Positions 22,359 through 32,179 of a stretch of DNA of 37,430 nucleotides are shown here, piece by piece (the first letter of the stretch is position 1; every line of letters begins with the position of its first letter). A program made the position numbers and the translations under genes. Below the pieces are notes generated by a model that ran no database searches, had not been told where the DNA came from, and saw only the letters and a program-made list of their open reading frames with translations. This DNA comes from Vitrella brassicaformis (taxonomy: Eukaryota; Sar; Vitrellaceae): contig CDMY01000644.1 of NCBI GenBank assembly GCA_001179505.1, forward strand, positions 1 to 37,430, in the 5' to 3' direction.

Positions 22359-24720
22359 ATGGCTGCCGCAGCGGCTGCCAGCGGGGCAGCCGAGAAGCGG
22401 AAGCGGCCGAACGGCGGTGATGGCGATGAGGATCAGTGCGGCCATCTGGATGAGGCCATCGAGCAGTCCCTTTCCATCGCTAGTGCGCTGCAGGAGATCA
22501 AAAATGGCCTTACGCAGCGAGAGCGGGCCATGGGCGGGACGGCGGACACAAGCGAGCCATGCGTAAGAGGAGATCAGATGGGATGAGAGGCAGGGAATCC
22601 ATGAATGCGGCTGTGTGCGTTGCTGTGCGTGTGCGTCAGGCCGAGCTCATGCGTGACATCTTGTCGTTCAATGTGGCCGGGGAGATCGTGAAAGCCCGGC
22701 GGTCCACTCTGTGCGCCGTCAAGGGCACCGTTATGGCACTCCTGTTCTCGGGCCGCTTCGACAACGCCTTCATTCGTGACAATGACAAGCGCATTTTTCT
22801 CCAGTCGTTCCCCGATGCTTTCACGTGGTAGGCAGACATAGCAGCATGACTGTGGCCGTGGGTGGATCTCAGGTGTGTGTGTGCGTGCGCATTGTTTTTC
22901 AGGTTGGTAGGGCAGCTCATCACATACGTCGGCGAGCAGACCATCGATAGCATCGTCATACCGCCTTCGAGACAGAACGATACGCCATTCAAGTCAGCCA
23001 CACCATTGACAGACGGCAGGCTGCCTGTCTGTGTTGCCGTTGATAGCATGATGTGGTCTGGTGTGGTTGGTCTCATTTAGGTATTGGGTAGAGTTGTTAA
23101 TGTCCGACCCAGCGGCCAAGTGCAAGCGGCGTGCGAGCCGTGTGCAGATCCCCCCACTCACACAAGACCAGCAGGAGGAGCAGCAGCAGGGGACGGGCGG
23201 CGAGCAGCAGCAGCAGCAGAAGAGAGATGCTGAGGACCTCTCTGTGGAGCTGACCAGTATGATCAGGAGGGCCAAGGCTGACAGGGATGCCCAGATGGAG
23301 CGCCTCGAGGCCATCAGGCCGCTGCTCAAGACTGGCAACGTAGAGGACGATGCGGTGAGGTGAACACAGCTTGGCAGGGGAAGGCCAACTCGACGACGCG
23401 CTCTGTGTGTCATTTCCATGTTGCCAGTTGGTGTCGATTGAGGTGTCTGGCGCCGTCGTGACAGTAACGAAGGGTGTGGCGACATCGCTCGGCGAGGACT
23501 CGACCTTCGCAAACCGATTCCTCAAGTGAGCAGCTGCCGTCACTGCACACACACGCAGACATCTCCATCGGATGCCATCCTGCCTGCGTGTGTGTCAGGT
23601 ATGACCGCAGTAGCCATGAGGTAGATCCAGCGTACGTGCGGCGCATAGTGGACGTGGTGGCGCGCGCCCACATGAAGGCGGCGGCAGTCAAGGCGGGCGA
23701 TGTGCAGAGGGCGGTGGGGGAGATGGCCATCAAGGGATACCGACACGCACTCACCATGTAAGTGGACACTGGTAATGCATTGCCAGTACCCTGATGGCTG
23801 ACTGTGTCTGTATGTGTGTTAGGTATGGTTTGGATAGCGATCGCTATTTGGGTCCGGCTAATGCCCTGCTCACCACGGAGCACCTGCAGAAGATGCGCGA
23901 GTGGGTCGAGCGTCGGCCAGTCGCGCCCAGCAGCATCCCCGAGTGTGTCAGGGAACCGGTCATGCGCATTTACAAGTGAGGGAGGGAGGGAGCAGCAAGG
24001 CGGAAGACATTCTCACTCACTCATGTGTCTGTCTGTCTGTCTGTGTGTGTGTGTGTGTGTGTCATGTGTGTCGTGTCAGGGCGTCGGTGGATGGGTGGAA
24101 GTGGCTGGATCTCCTCGATGCCGTCAAGGGCCACTCCCCCCTGCTGCTCATCTCCAAGGTGGCCGACAGCAATGAGCTCTTCGCCATCCTCATCGATGGT
24201 CGCATCGAGGTCACGGGGGCGGCCGAGACCAAGCACGACATCAAATCGCACACCTTCAAGCTGCAGGGGACGGACAGCCACCCACACGTGGGCTATATGG
24301 GCTGGCGGCCCAACTTGTACATCGCGGGCACACAGGTGGGTACTCATTCGAATGAGCCATTCAGGCAGGCGGTCATGGTGATGGTCTCCTCTCCATTCAT
24401 GTGTGCAGGAGAGAGTCCCCGAGCTCATCGATTTCTCATCGCCCGACTCCCAGGCGACGGCCGTCCTCACCATCGCGTGCTTCAATTTCGGCATCCGTCC
24501 GGCCGTGGACCAGATCGGTGCCCCAGCAGCAGCCAGCGACGAGACCATGAAGCGGTCTCAGGGGCACATGCTGGATCAGCCCAACGAGTGGCGGCAGTGG
24601 GAGCGGCCGAGCGTCAGGCCGAGCGACCACGGCTGGGGGGATGATAGAGCGTTTCTGCCTGTCTCAGTGCAGGGATGGCACTTCAACCTCTCTGAGTTGG
24701 AGGTGTACAAATTGGCGTGA
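22359..24720 (+). CDS. BTB/POZ-like protein with C-terminal TLDc-like domain
   Basis: Nine exons: 22359-22562, 22640-22827, 22903-22992, 23081-23354, 23428-23525, 23599-23757, 23823-23975, 24080-24335 and 24409-24720, giving 577 residues with every phase consistent. After an Ala- and Lys-rich head, residues ~75-130 read FNVAGEIVKARRSTL ... FSGRFDNAF ... FLQSFPDAFTWLVGQL, a tetramerisation-type BTB (KCTD class). A Gln-rich coiled linker follows. Residues ~222-260 (VSIEVSGAVVTVTKGVATSL) look like a second, divergent BTB start. From ~375, GWKWLDLLDAVKGHSPLLLISK and FAILIDG resemble a TLDc fold, and the end (HFNLSELEVYKL) fits its last strand. BTB domains mediate oligomers and Cullin-3 binding in other proteins; TLDc proteins are tied to oxidative-stress resistance and V-ATPase regulation. 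The TLDc call is moderate. Function here is unknown. Confidence 0.7.
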
Positions 24721-24912
24721 GGGATGGGGAGGGGAAGGGGATGGAATCAATGGGGCCCATAGCCGTCCTGTTTGTGCAGTCCAGTGCACAGACCGTGATA
24801 TAAAAATGGTTACGTGAATGAATCGATTCACGCCTCAAGTCGAGTGATATGAATGAGTCGTCACCAACCACATAAAAGTACCCCGCGTTTGACACGCGCC
24901 CCATCAGCTCAG

Positions 24913-26257
24913 CTAGCTACCCCGACCACTCTCAGACATCTTCTTGCACCAGAGAGATACGCCCGTTGCAGCCAACTTCAGCGGCCCATTACTCACGCCA
25001 TCTCTGCCCGCGTGGCACAGCTCGGGCGGCAGCATCTCCAGCTTCTCGCAGTGCAGACCACCGACACCCTCACACACGCCTCACACCTTCGAGGCTCAAC
25101 GCAAACGGCGGGCCGCCCTGACGCACGCAACGCACAGCACACAAATGGGGAGTCTGACTTAAAATAGCATTGCCTACCTCCTTGTCGCAGATGGGAAAGA
25201 TGGCGACCATCAGCAGCCCGTTGTCCTTGAGCAGCGAGTGCATCTGCTTCGCCCACGCAGCCTGTCGACACACAACGGACAACAAACAATCAGCAATAGG
25301 CAGCCGTCCTTGTTGCAAGCTACGTTTCTCACTCTCATGTCTGGCTGTATGGCGCAAAGGAAGGTGTAGTCAAATATGAAGTCAAACGAAGAGGGGCGGT
25401 CGTAAGTGAAGAAGTCCGCCGTTTCGATGCTCCACTTGCCGGGCAAATCAAGCCCTTTCAGATAATCTGACACAACGGGGCAGGGCAAGGCAAGGCAAAG
25501 ACAGGCAGACAGGACACAGATGCTGCTGCCGCTGCTGATCCACTCACTCACTCACTCACTCACTTTGTTCCTCACCTCTTGCGACGTTTGCGCCCGTTTC
25601 AGATATGTCGAGGCCAATCACCTCTCGTGACAGGTCAGACAGCGCACCCACGTCATACCCACGACCTGAATGAATGAATGAATCAATCGATGGCAGCAGC
25701 CTCAGCTGAAACTCCTCAGCCTTTGCTTGTGTGTGCGAGTATGCTGACCGCATCCCGGCACGAGTGCCTTGCCCTTGGGAATCACACCATCAGCCACATA
25801 CTTGACCAACACGGGAGCTGACACGCACAGCAATGACACACACACAACAGAGAGTCTGCTGCACACAGGTATGGCCTTTGCATAAAGCCAGCCTCTCTCT
25901 CTGTTTCGCGGACTTGGCTTTGAAGTGTCCCATTCGTCACCCGGCGCCACCCCTTCCTGCCAGTTACTCTGCAAGGCAGACAGACAGACAGGCAGACAGA
26001 TCGTCACGCGTGACAAACGATTAATCAATGAATCAATAACTCAGTCACCCCACCTCCCAGAATGCTCCGTCCTGCGCTGATGGCATCATGCGCCTGGCCC
26101 TCTGTCTGACGAAAGACCACAGCAGAGAAGAGAAGGGCCGCTGCGGCTGATTAAAGGTGAAGGGTGGCGTTGTGCGCAGCGTAGACTGAGCGAGGGTCAG
26201 AAGCAAGGGAAGCAAAGATCCGCGTTCCAACGACAACACACCCTTGACTCCGTGCAT
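24913..26257 (-). CDS. Thiopurine/thiol S-methyltransferase family protein
   Basis: Exons: 26257-26054, 25968-25914, 25817-25749, 25665-25576, 25466-25333, 25261-25178 and 25117-25078, then a 3' part to a stop at 24913 whose frame is unresolved. Residues ~67-85 (FWESNWQEGVAPGDEWDT) are the family's substrate-side entry motif. LVPGCGRGYDV is the SAM-binding loop, IGLDISETG the acidic strand, and DFFTY ... FDFIFDYTFLCAIQP follows as in the TPMT/HOL family, which methylates thiols, bisulfide or halides with SAM. The first ~60 residues are rich in Leu, Ser and Arg and lack acids, so an organelle-targeting presequence is possible. Around 25076 the open frame meets TGTGTGA, while the next frame continues EKLEMLPPELCHAGRDG, as expected of the family. 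A one-base slip in a GT run, or an intron I cannot place, would explain this. Its ATG is 84 bp from that of the divergent transporter gene. Confidence 0.82.
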
Positions 26258-26341
26258 CTAGCTCGCATGTTGTTTTCCGGCGTTTCGGCCAGAATCATCA
26301 ACTCCGATCAGCCGGCGTCTGTCTGAGCATTGCAACTGAGG
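26258..26341. promoter_or_regulatory. 84-bp divergent start-to-start interval
   Basis: Only 84 bp lie between the start codons of the methyltransferase gene (minus) and the MFSD1-like gene (plus). Both promoters and both leaders must overlap here or reach into the opposite gene. No TATA box is visible. Confidence 0.6.
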
Positions 26342-28744
26342 ATGGCTGGTCTCCATGCTGGTCATCGCACCAAGGGCGACGACGGCACCCGCTGGGGCGT
26401 CCTTGCTCTCGCCTGCCTCATCATGATTGGATGCTACTACAGGCACGGATGCATCCACCATGATCTGTTGGCATCTCTCGTTCATCTCTGGCTGTGCTGT
26501 GTGTGTGCAGCTTCGACAACCCTGCGGCTTTGAACGAGTCGCTGCTGGACCACTTCAGCCCTCAGCTGTCAGTGTCTGAGTTCGAGTTCTACTTCAATCT
26601 CCTCTACTCGGTCTATGCGCTGCCCAACATCTTCCTGCCGCTGCTCTTCGGATACTTCATCGACATCATGGGCGTCAGGGCCGCTCTCGTCATCCTCAAC
26701 GCATTCCTGGTCGTCGGACAGGTCAGAATGGTCACCTGGCCGCCATTCTCCATGTGTGTGTTGGATGGATGGATGGATGTGTGTGGTGGCGTCGTGTGTG
26801 GCGTTGTTTGGGCTGCTTTGCAGGCGGTGGTGTGTCTGGGGTGTTACGTTGTGAACATGCCCCTGATGCTCACTGGCCGAGTGTGCTTCGGGCTGGGCGG
26901 CGAGAGCCTCAACGTGGCCGCCACCGTCCTGCTCATGCAGTACTTCAAGGAGCGAGAGGTCAGTCATCCGACACACAAATGAAATATCATGCAGATGCTC
27001 TTCTCTTCTGCACCAGATGGCCATGGCGCTGGGGATGAATCTGTGTGTGGCGCGGGGCGGGAGTGTGCTCAATGACCTCATCTCGCCGGTCATCGCCACA
27101 CGGCTGGGTGTGACGTCGGCCCTCCTCTTCAGCGAGGTGCTGCTCATCCTGTGCATGCTCGGCTCCGTGGGGCTCGTCATCATAGACGCCAGAGTCGAGC
27201 GGGACACTGACAGACACAACGCAGAGATCGCCGCCAGCGTGAGCACTCATGGCGCCACCGAGACGACAGTCGCCAGCACAACAACGACGGTGAGAGAGGA
27301 GGGATGTGACAATTGCATGAGTTCATCCGCGTTCCGTATCCGCTCATCCGGTCAACCAGAGTTCCCATTCTCACCGCATGTCGTTCATGGAGGCGATGCG
27401 GTTCGGCCCGGTGTATTGGGTCGCGTCGATGGTGTGTCTGGTCCTGTACTGCGCCATCCTGCCGTTCAACAACATCGCCTCGGCCTTCCTCGTCGAGGAA
27501 TGGTACTACGACCAGCCACCCGCACAGGTAGATGACCATCACACACAACACAACACGACGAAACACACGGGGAAGGCGGGATCTTCGGTGTGCCTTGTTG
27601 TGGTATCAGGCTCGTGAGCATGCGGGTCAGGTGATGAGCATCATCTTCGCCTTCTCGGCAGTGGCGTCACCGATCTTCGGGATCGTATCCGACAAGGTGC
27701 CAATGAATGGACGGCGAGGACAAAACACACAGACATGCACTGGTGAATTGTCCGTCGACGGGTGTGTTGTGTCATTAGGTGGGGAAGCGTGTCGGTTTCT
27801 GCTTTTGGTCGTCTCTGCTGGTCGGCCTGGCCCACTACCTGCTGCTGCACGTCACACCTGAGGTGTGAGACACACACGAGTGCTAGGATAATGTCGACCG
27901 TGTCTCATCTCTCTTTCTGGTCAGATCCCGATGATACTGCTGGGCCTCGGATACACTGTCTTTGCCACCGTCAGCCGACAGCCAGACATGCTCAACAATC
28001 GACTTAATGCCTGTGTCATTATTTCCAGGTCATCTGGCCCTGTTTGGGTCTTGCTGTCGACGAGCACCATGCAGGCACGGCGTACGGCTTCGCCACTGCA
28101 TTGCAGAACGCGGGGCTCTTCCTAGTGCCGCTCCAAGTCGCCTACCTCAGAGCCAAAACAGGTGGGGGTGGGTTTGCACATGCAGGCAGACAGACATGGG
28201 AGCAGGCGGCCCAGTTGACCTCTATCTGGGTGGTGTGCAGGTCGCTATGTGGTGGTGGAGCACATGTTCATCGCCCTGTCGTGTCTGGCGGCTTTTTTCT
28301 GTGTGTGGCTCTACTACCTCGACTCCAAACACGGCAGCGTCCTCGAGAGCGTCGAGGTGAGCGGGGGAGACACTCACGCATGAGGAGAGACACACATGGT
28401 GTGTGCCTGCGAATGTGTGGCTTCAGCACGTCGAGTGTGAGAAGGAGCCCATCTATCGTGAGGATCTGCCGCACTCGGACAGCACTCCCACCCAGGACGC
28501 CACGCCACACGCAGCCAGCACACCCGGTGAGGGCAACGGCGACGACCTGAAGGCCAAGAGGACATCCATCTTCGGCACCCAACTCAACAGCCTCACCAGA
28601 CGAAACGTATGTGACCATGGTCGGATGGACGGATGGATGGATTGGCGGCCGTGTCTGTGTGTGGTGCGTCAGGCTGACGGCGGTACGGGCGGCGAGGATG
28701 GTGTCTCGTGCGTCACGTGCCACCAGACCGTCAAGGTGCAGTGA
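26342..28744 (+). CDS. MFSD1: MFSD1-like major facilitator transporter
   Basis: Twelve exons: 26342-26442, 26511-26721, 26824-26958, 27017-27289, 27360-27527, 27610-27696, 27779-27862, 27925-27969, 28029-28161, 28241-28356, 28427-28606 and 28673-28744, giving 534 residues. TM1 is followed by SFDNPAAL, a signature of MFSD1, then FNLLYSVYALPNIFLPLLFGYFID with the family's inner-gate region, GRVCFGLGGESL, and in the second half FGIVSDKVGKR, the major facilitator loop motif. About 12 membrane helices fit. A long polar loop with Thr/Ser joins the two halves. The C-terminus (about 75 residues) is cytosolic and ends in a CVTCHQTVKVQ stretch. MFSD1 in animals is a lysosomal transporter of dipeptides, so an endomembrane peptide exporter is the best guess. 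Intron 1 starts with GC (AG|GCACGG); other donors would give a stop. Start at the first ATG before TM1. Confidence 0.9.
26443..26510 (+). other. GC-AG intron in the MFSD1-like gene
   Basis: The donor is ACAG|GCACGG and the acceptor GTGTGCAG. Reading on past the GC donor hits a stop within eight codons, and the splice yields YYSFDNPAAL as in MFSD1 proteins. The donor core AGGCACG is the same as that of the GC-AG intron in RPB1. Confidence 0.88.
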
Positions 28745-29045
28745 TTTTGATTCCATCGGACGACACACACGACACACGCAGCAACAGGGATGACACCATG
28801 CAGACAGTTCGGTCCTTCATTGCTCGTGCATGGCATGAGATGAGATGAGAATATCTACTGCTTGAGGTACCGACAAGCCGACATACCGATCAGACAAATG
28901 ACGTCCATGAGTGTCTATAAATCGTGTCTGTATCCACTGCACCCTCCACCATTCATTCACTACAAAAGCCCCACACACGCCACGACCCGGGTACCCCTTG
29001 CAGTATACTACACGGCCTGTCTGTCTGTCTGTATGGCCTTCATGA
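28745..29045. other. Intergenic spacer between convergent genes
   Basis: About 300 bp between the transporter stop and the membrane-protein stop. It holds GTCTGTCTGTCTGT-type repeats near 29019-29033 and otherwise nothing that I can recognise. Confidence 0.5.
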
Positions 29046-31819
29046 TCACGTCTCCACCACCAGAGCGAGAGCCAGATATGCACACGCCGCCAGAGAGGTG
29101 AAGCCGAAGGTCACGTGCTCAGAAAACGACAGCTGAATGCGTTTCCTCCACGCCTCAATCCCATACGCCCAGTCCTCCGCAACAAATGCAACGATATCCG
29201 TCACATACTCGACACACAGGATGATGGTCGCGCGGACAGCCAGCTCCCCGCCACTTATGACCCCCCACTTGCGATCGGCATCTTCCTGCGGCGATGTCAT
29301 TGACACGTCCTCCGTCGAGCTGTCTGCTGGTGAGCCGCTTGTGAGCGTCACCAACGAGCCGAGAACAACTGCACACATCCACACACCACGACAACAGAGT
29401 ACGATGGATGTCTGTTGCTGAGGGTTCCCAGTGGGATCAGCAACCCATTTAATCGGTTGCCGCTCCCGGCCTCTCTGAGTCCCCTTCAGCTATGGTCTGT
29501 CTTGCACTCGCTGGGTATTCTCTGCCTCTTCATTGACGTGACGTGACGCAAAGAGACCAAAGCGGTGCACTCTCTGCCTGCCTGTCTGTCTGTCTGTCTG
29601 TCTGACCCCCTGGCCTCTCCCCTGCACTTACGACTGTATGAAAGCGCCACAATGGCGATCACGTTGATGAGCAGGTCAGCGAGGATAAGATTGGCTGCCG
29701 TGATCTCCCTCCGGTGAATGAACGCACCCCTGTCGGACTGCAGCAGCACGAATGTCCGACTCCTCGCCACCCCGCTGTTGTGGTTCTCCAAGCCCATGAT
29801 TGCGGTCTGTCCCTCTGGCGACGTGGCTCTCTCCTGGACTGAGACCGCCAGCTTTTCCCCGTCGCGTGCCGACACGCCATCCTCCTCCTCCTCCCCCCTT
29901 GCTTGTGACGCATCATCTGCCCTCTTCTCATCGGAAGAGACCTCGGGTCGTTGTGAAGGGTCACCTAGCCCACCGCTGTCCTCTGCCGCACTTGCCCCGC
30001 TCCTGCGGCTTGATGGCCGACGCGACTTTGCGGATCCATCCATCTCAAGCCACGGCCCATCCACCACAGGGATCCCCTGTGTCCCAGCCCGACTGTCTAC
30101 CCGGCTGACACGCGATGATGCCCGTAATGTAACACTGTCAAGCGACATTGACCTCGACCGCCACCTCTCGAGCATCCTCTCCGTCGATATGGAGCGAGCC
30201 ATTGACGGTTGATGCGCAAGGGGGGCTGGCCAAAGGGGCGACAAGCCCTGAGGCGGCGAGCGGCTGACTGATGGGGGTGCAGAGCGCACAACCACCAGGG
30301 CACCTTCATCGCCATTCTCTGATGGCTCCTGGGCAGCCGATGCGTCTTGATCGTTGTCTGCGTCGTTTTGTGACGGCAGGATGTACAGAGAGGGATGAGG
30401 GGAGGGGGAAAGGTGCTCCACATGGCCTGACGACGGACGCGCAGGGAGTGTGGGGGGCGGCGGGCTGCTGCGGTGTAGCATGGTGTCATCAGAGGTCGAC
30501 AACGACAGCGACAGAGAACTCGTGCTCAGACGGGGCACCAGGACGCTCACTGAACCACACAGACATGCACCTGTGTACAGGGACCCCTTTGGCTATGTTT
30601 TCATTCTGACCTCTGGCCTTGATTTGTGTGGCCGTCTCGGCGACGGCCGTCTTCATTTTCTTGCCTTGCGCACTGTAGTAGACGCGGCCCCAGAGTGCCA
30701 AGACCGCTCTGGCACCAAACTCGGCCAACGCCTGGAGGAACACGGCTATCAGCAACACCTGATGCATCCACCCATCGTGAGGGGCGGGCACAGAAAGGGA
30801 GAGATATGGCACGCCTGCGACGCAGCTGAAAGGCTTCGCTTTGCGTGTACCTGGCGACTCGACGCAAGGTAGATGAGGAACTTGCCAGGGACTGTACAAG
30901 AGCACACAATGCATCGGAAAATGCAGTGCTCTCTCGCCGCGCGTGTATCCACATGTGTTCAAGCCTACTTCCGAGGGCAGCTTCGCTACTGCGGACATTA
31001 TTCGGCAGCAGCTGCTGCTCGACCTCATGGCTCGCACGACCCTCCTTGGCTGACAACACGCACATACAAACAAACACGTCAGTGAACGGATCTACATGCC
31101 CCTCATCGACGCGCCGACTTACTCCAAGCACGGATGGCCAGCACGAGCAGCAGCTCACGGATCACCATTTTGAGCAGGGGATATCCGCCCGTAATGATTA
31201 CCTCGGCCAGCAGCGTGTTGCTCTCCCTCGCCAGCAGCAGCACGCCCACATTCACGGACATCAGCGTGTAGATAAACACCTGGACCAAGACCCCTGATAC
31301 AATCGCCTTGACAAGCCGACCGCCCCAGCTCTTGGGCTCCCGCACAATGGTCATCCAAAACACCACCGAGCCCGCCAGCTGGGAAAGGACGGCAATCCAG
31401 TTGGTGAAGGGGAACGAGCACGACTTGACTGATCCCCCCGGCACACACGGAACGACACTGTAGAGAGCGATCTGCATTCCCCAGTTGACCCCGATAGCCC
31501 CGACTGCATGCCAGATGAGTGACCTCCTCCCGTACGCTTCCGCGTGCTGCGGCGCCAAGTTGACCTCCAGACAAAGCACGGCACAGTTGTAGAGCAGCAG
31601 CTCGGTCGGCGGCTGTGAAATCAAAGGGATGGCGCCACTCGCAAAGGCAATGATGACCACAGTGAGGAAGATGCCGACAATAAGTGCCGCTGCCGTCAGC
31701 TGCAGGGTGGTAAGGAGGATGCGGCCGAGAAAGCGATGGTAGGCGACGAACTGGCAGGTGCATCTGCCGACTGTCAGACGGGAGGACTCCCTCCACTCGG
31801 TCGATTCGGCGTGGTTCAT
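29046..31819 (-). CDS. Unrecognised multi-pass membrane protein with Ser-rich loop
   Basis: Exons: 31819-31123, 31049 to about 30858, 30758-30611, 30549-29632 and 29368-29046, about 755 residues. Exon 1 encodes five or six hydrophobic helices between residues ~30 and 230. Exon 2 is polar and enriched in Ser, Arg and Glu. Exon 3 adds one helix (VLLIAVFLQALAEF). Exon 4 carries a ~270-residue loop rich in Ser, Pro, Arg and Asp/Glu, with clusters such as SRSMSLDS and SRRPSSRRS that look like kinase targets, ending in a helix (ILADLLINVIAIVAL). Exon 5 adds two more helices and ends with VVET. I do not recognise the family. The end of exon 2 is uncertain: GTACAC at 30850 breaks the frame, while GTCGCC at 30857 or GTACAG further upstream keeps it. 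Intron 4 is long (263 nt). The ATG at 31819 opens the first long frame. It diverges from ankyrin copy 2. Confidence 0.7.
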
Positions 31820-32179
31820 CTTCGGTTCATCCTCGTTTGTTACTCATTCAACATTTTGATTCAAGATCTTCGAAGCCATGGGGGAGGCCAAGATCTCTTC
31901 TTTCCACTCTCGCCTCATTCAAGCGCGCAAATGTCGATCCTGCGAATGCGGCGTTTCGGAGGATATCGTGGGTGCAAGGAGCATGACACGAGGCCATCCT
32001 AGCGTTGCAGCGCCGTCGAAGAGCCTGTGATGCGCATGCCATGAACTTGGCCATGAAGGTGAGGAGGCAGTCCAGGCAGATGATCACATGTGATTCCCCT
32101 TCTCTCGTGCCGCTTTTGTCATTGTGCTGTGTGTTTGCGGCAGCCTCGCTTCCACGTGATCGGCCAGTGAGATGTGGCG
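31820..32179. promoter_or_regulatory. Divergent promoter region, membrane protein and ankyrin copy 2
   Basis: 360 bp lie between the divergent start codons. The last 20 bp before the ankyrin ATG match the corresponding bases of copy 1. I see no TATA box and no coding region. Confidence 0.5.

Noticed and set aside
24795-24810. TATAAAAA-like string considered as a promoter
   Set aside because: It lies between two convergent stop codons with no start codon in a suitable position.
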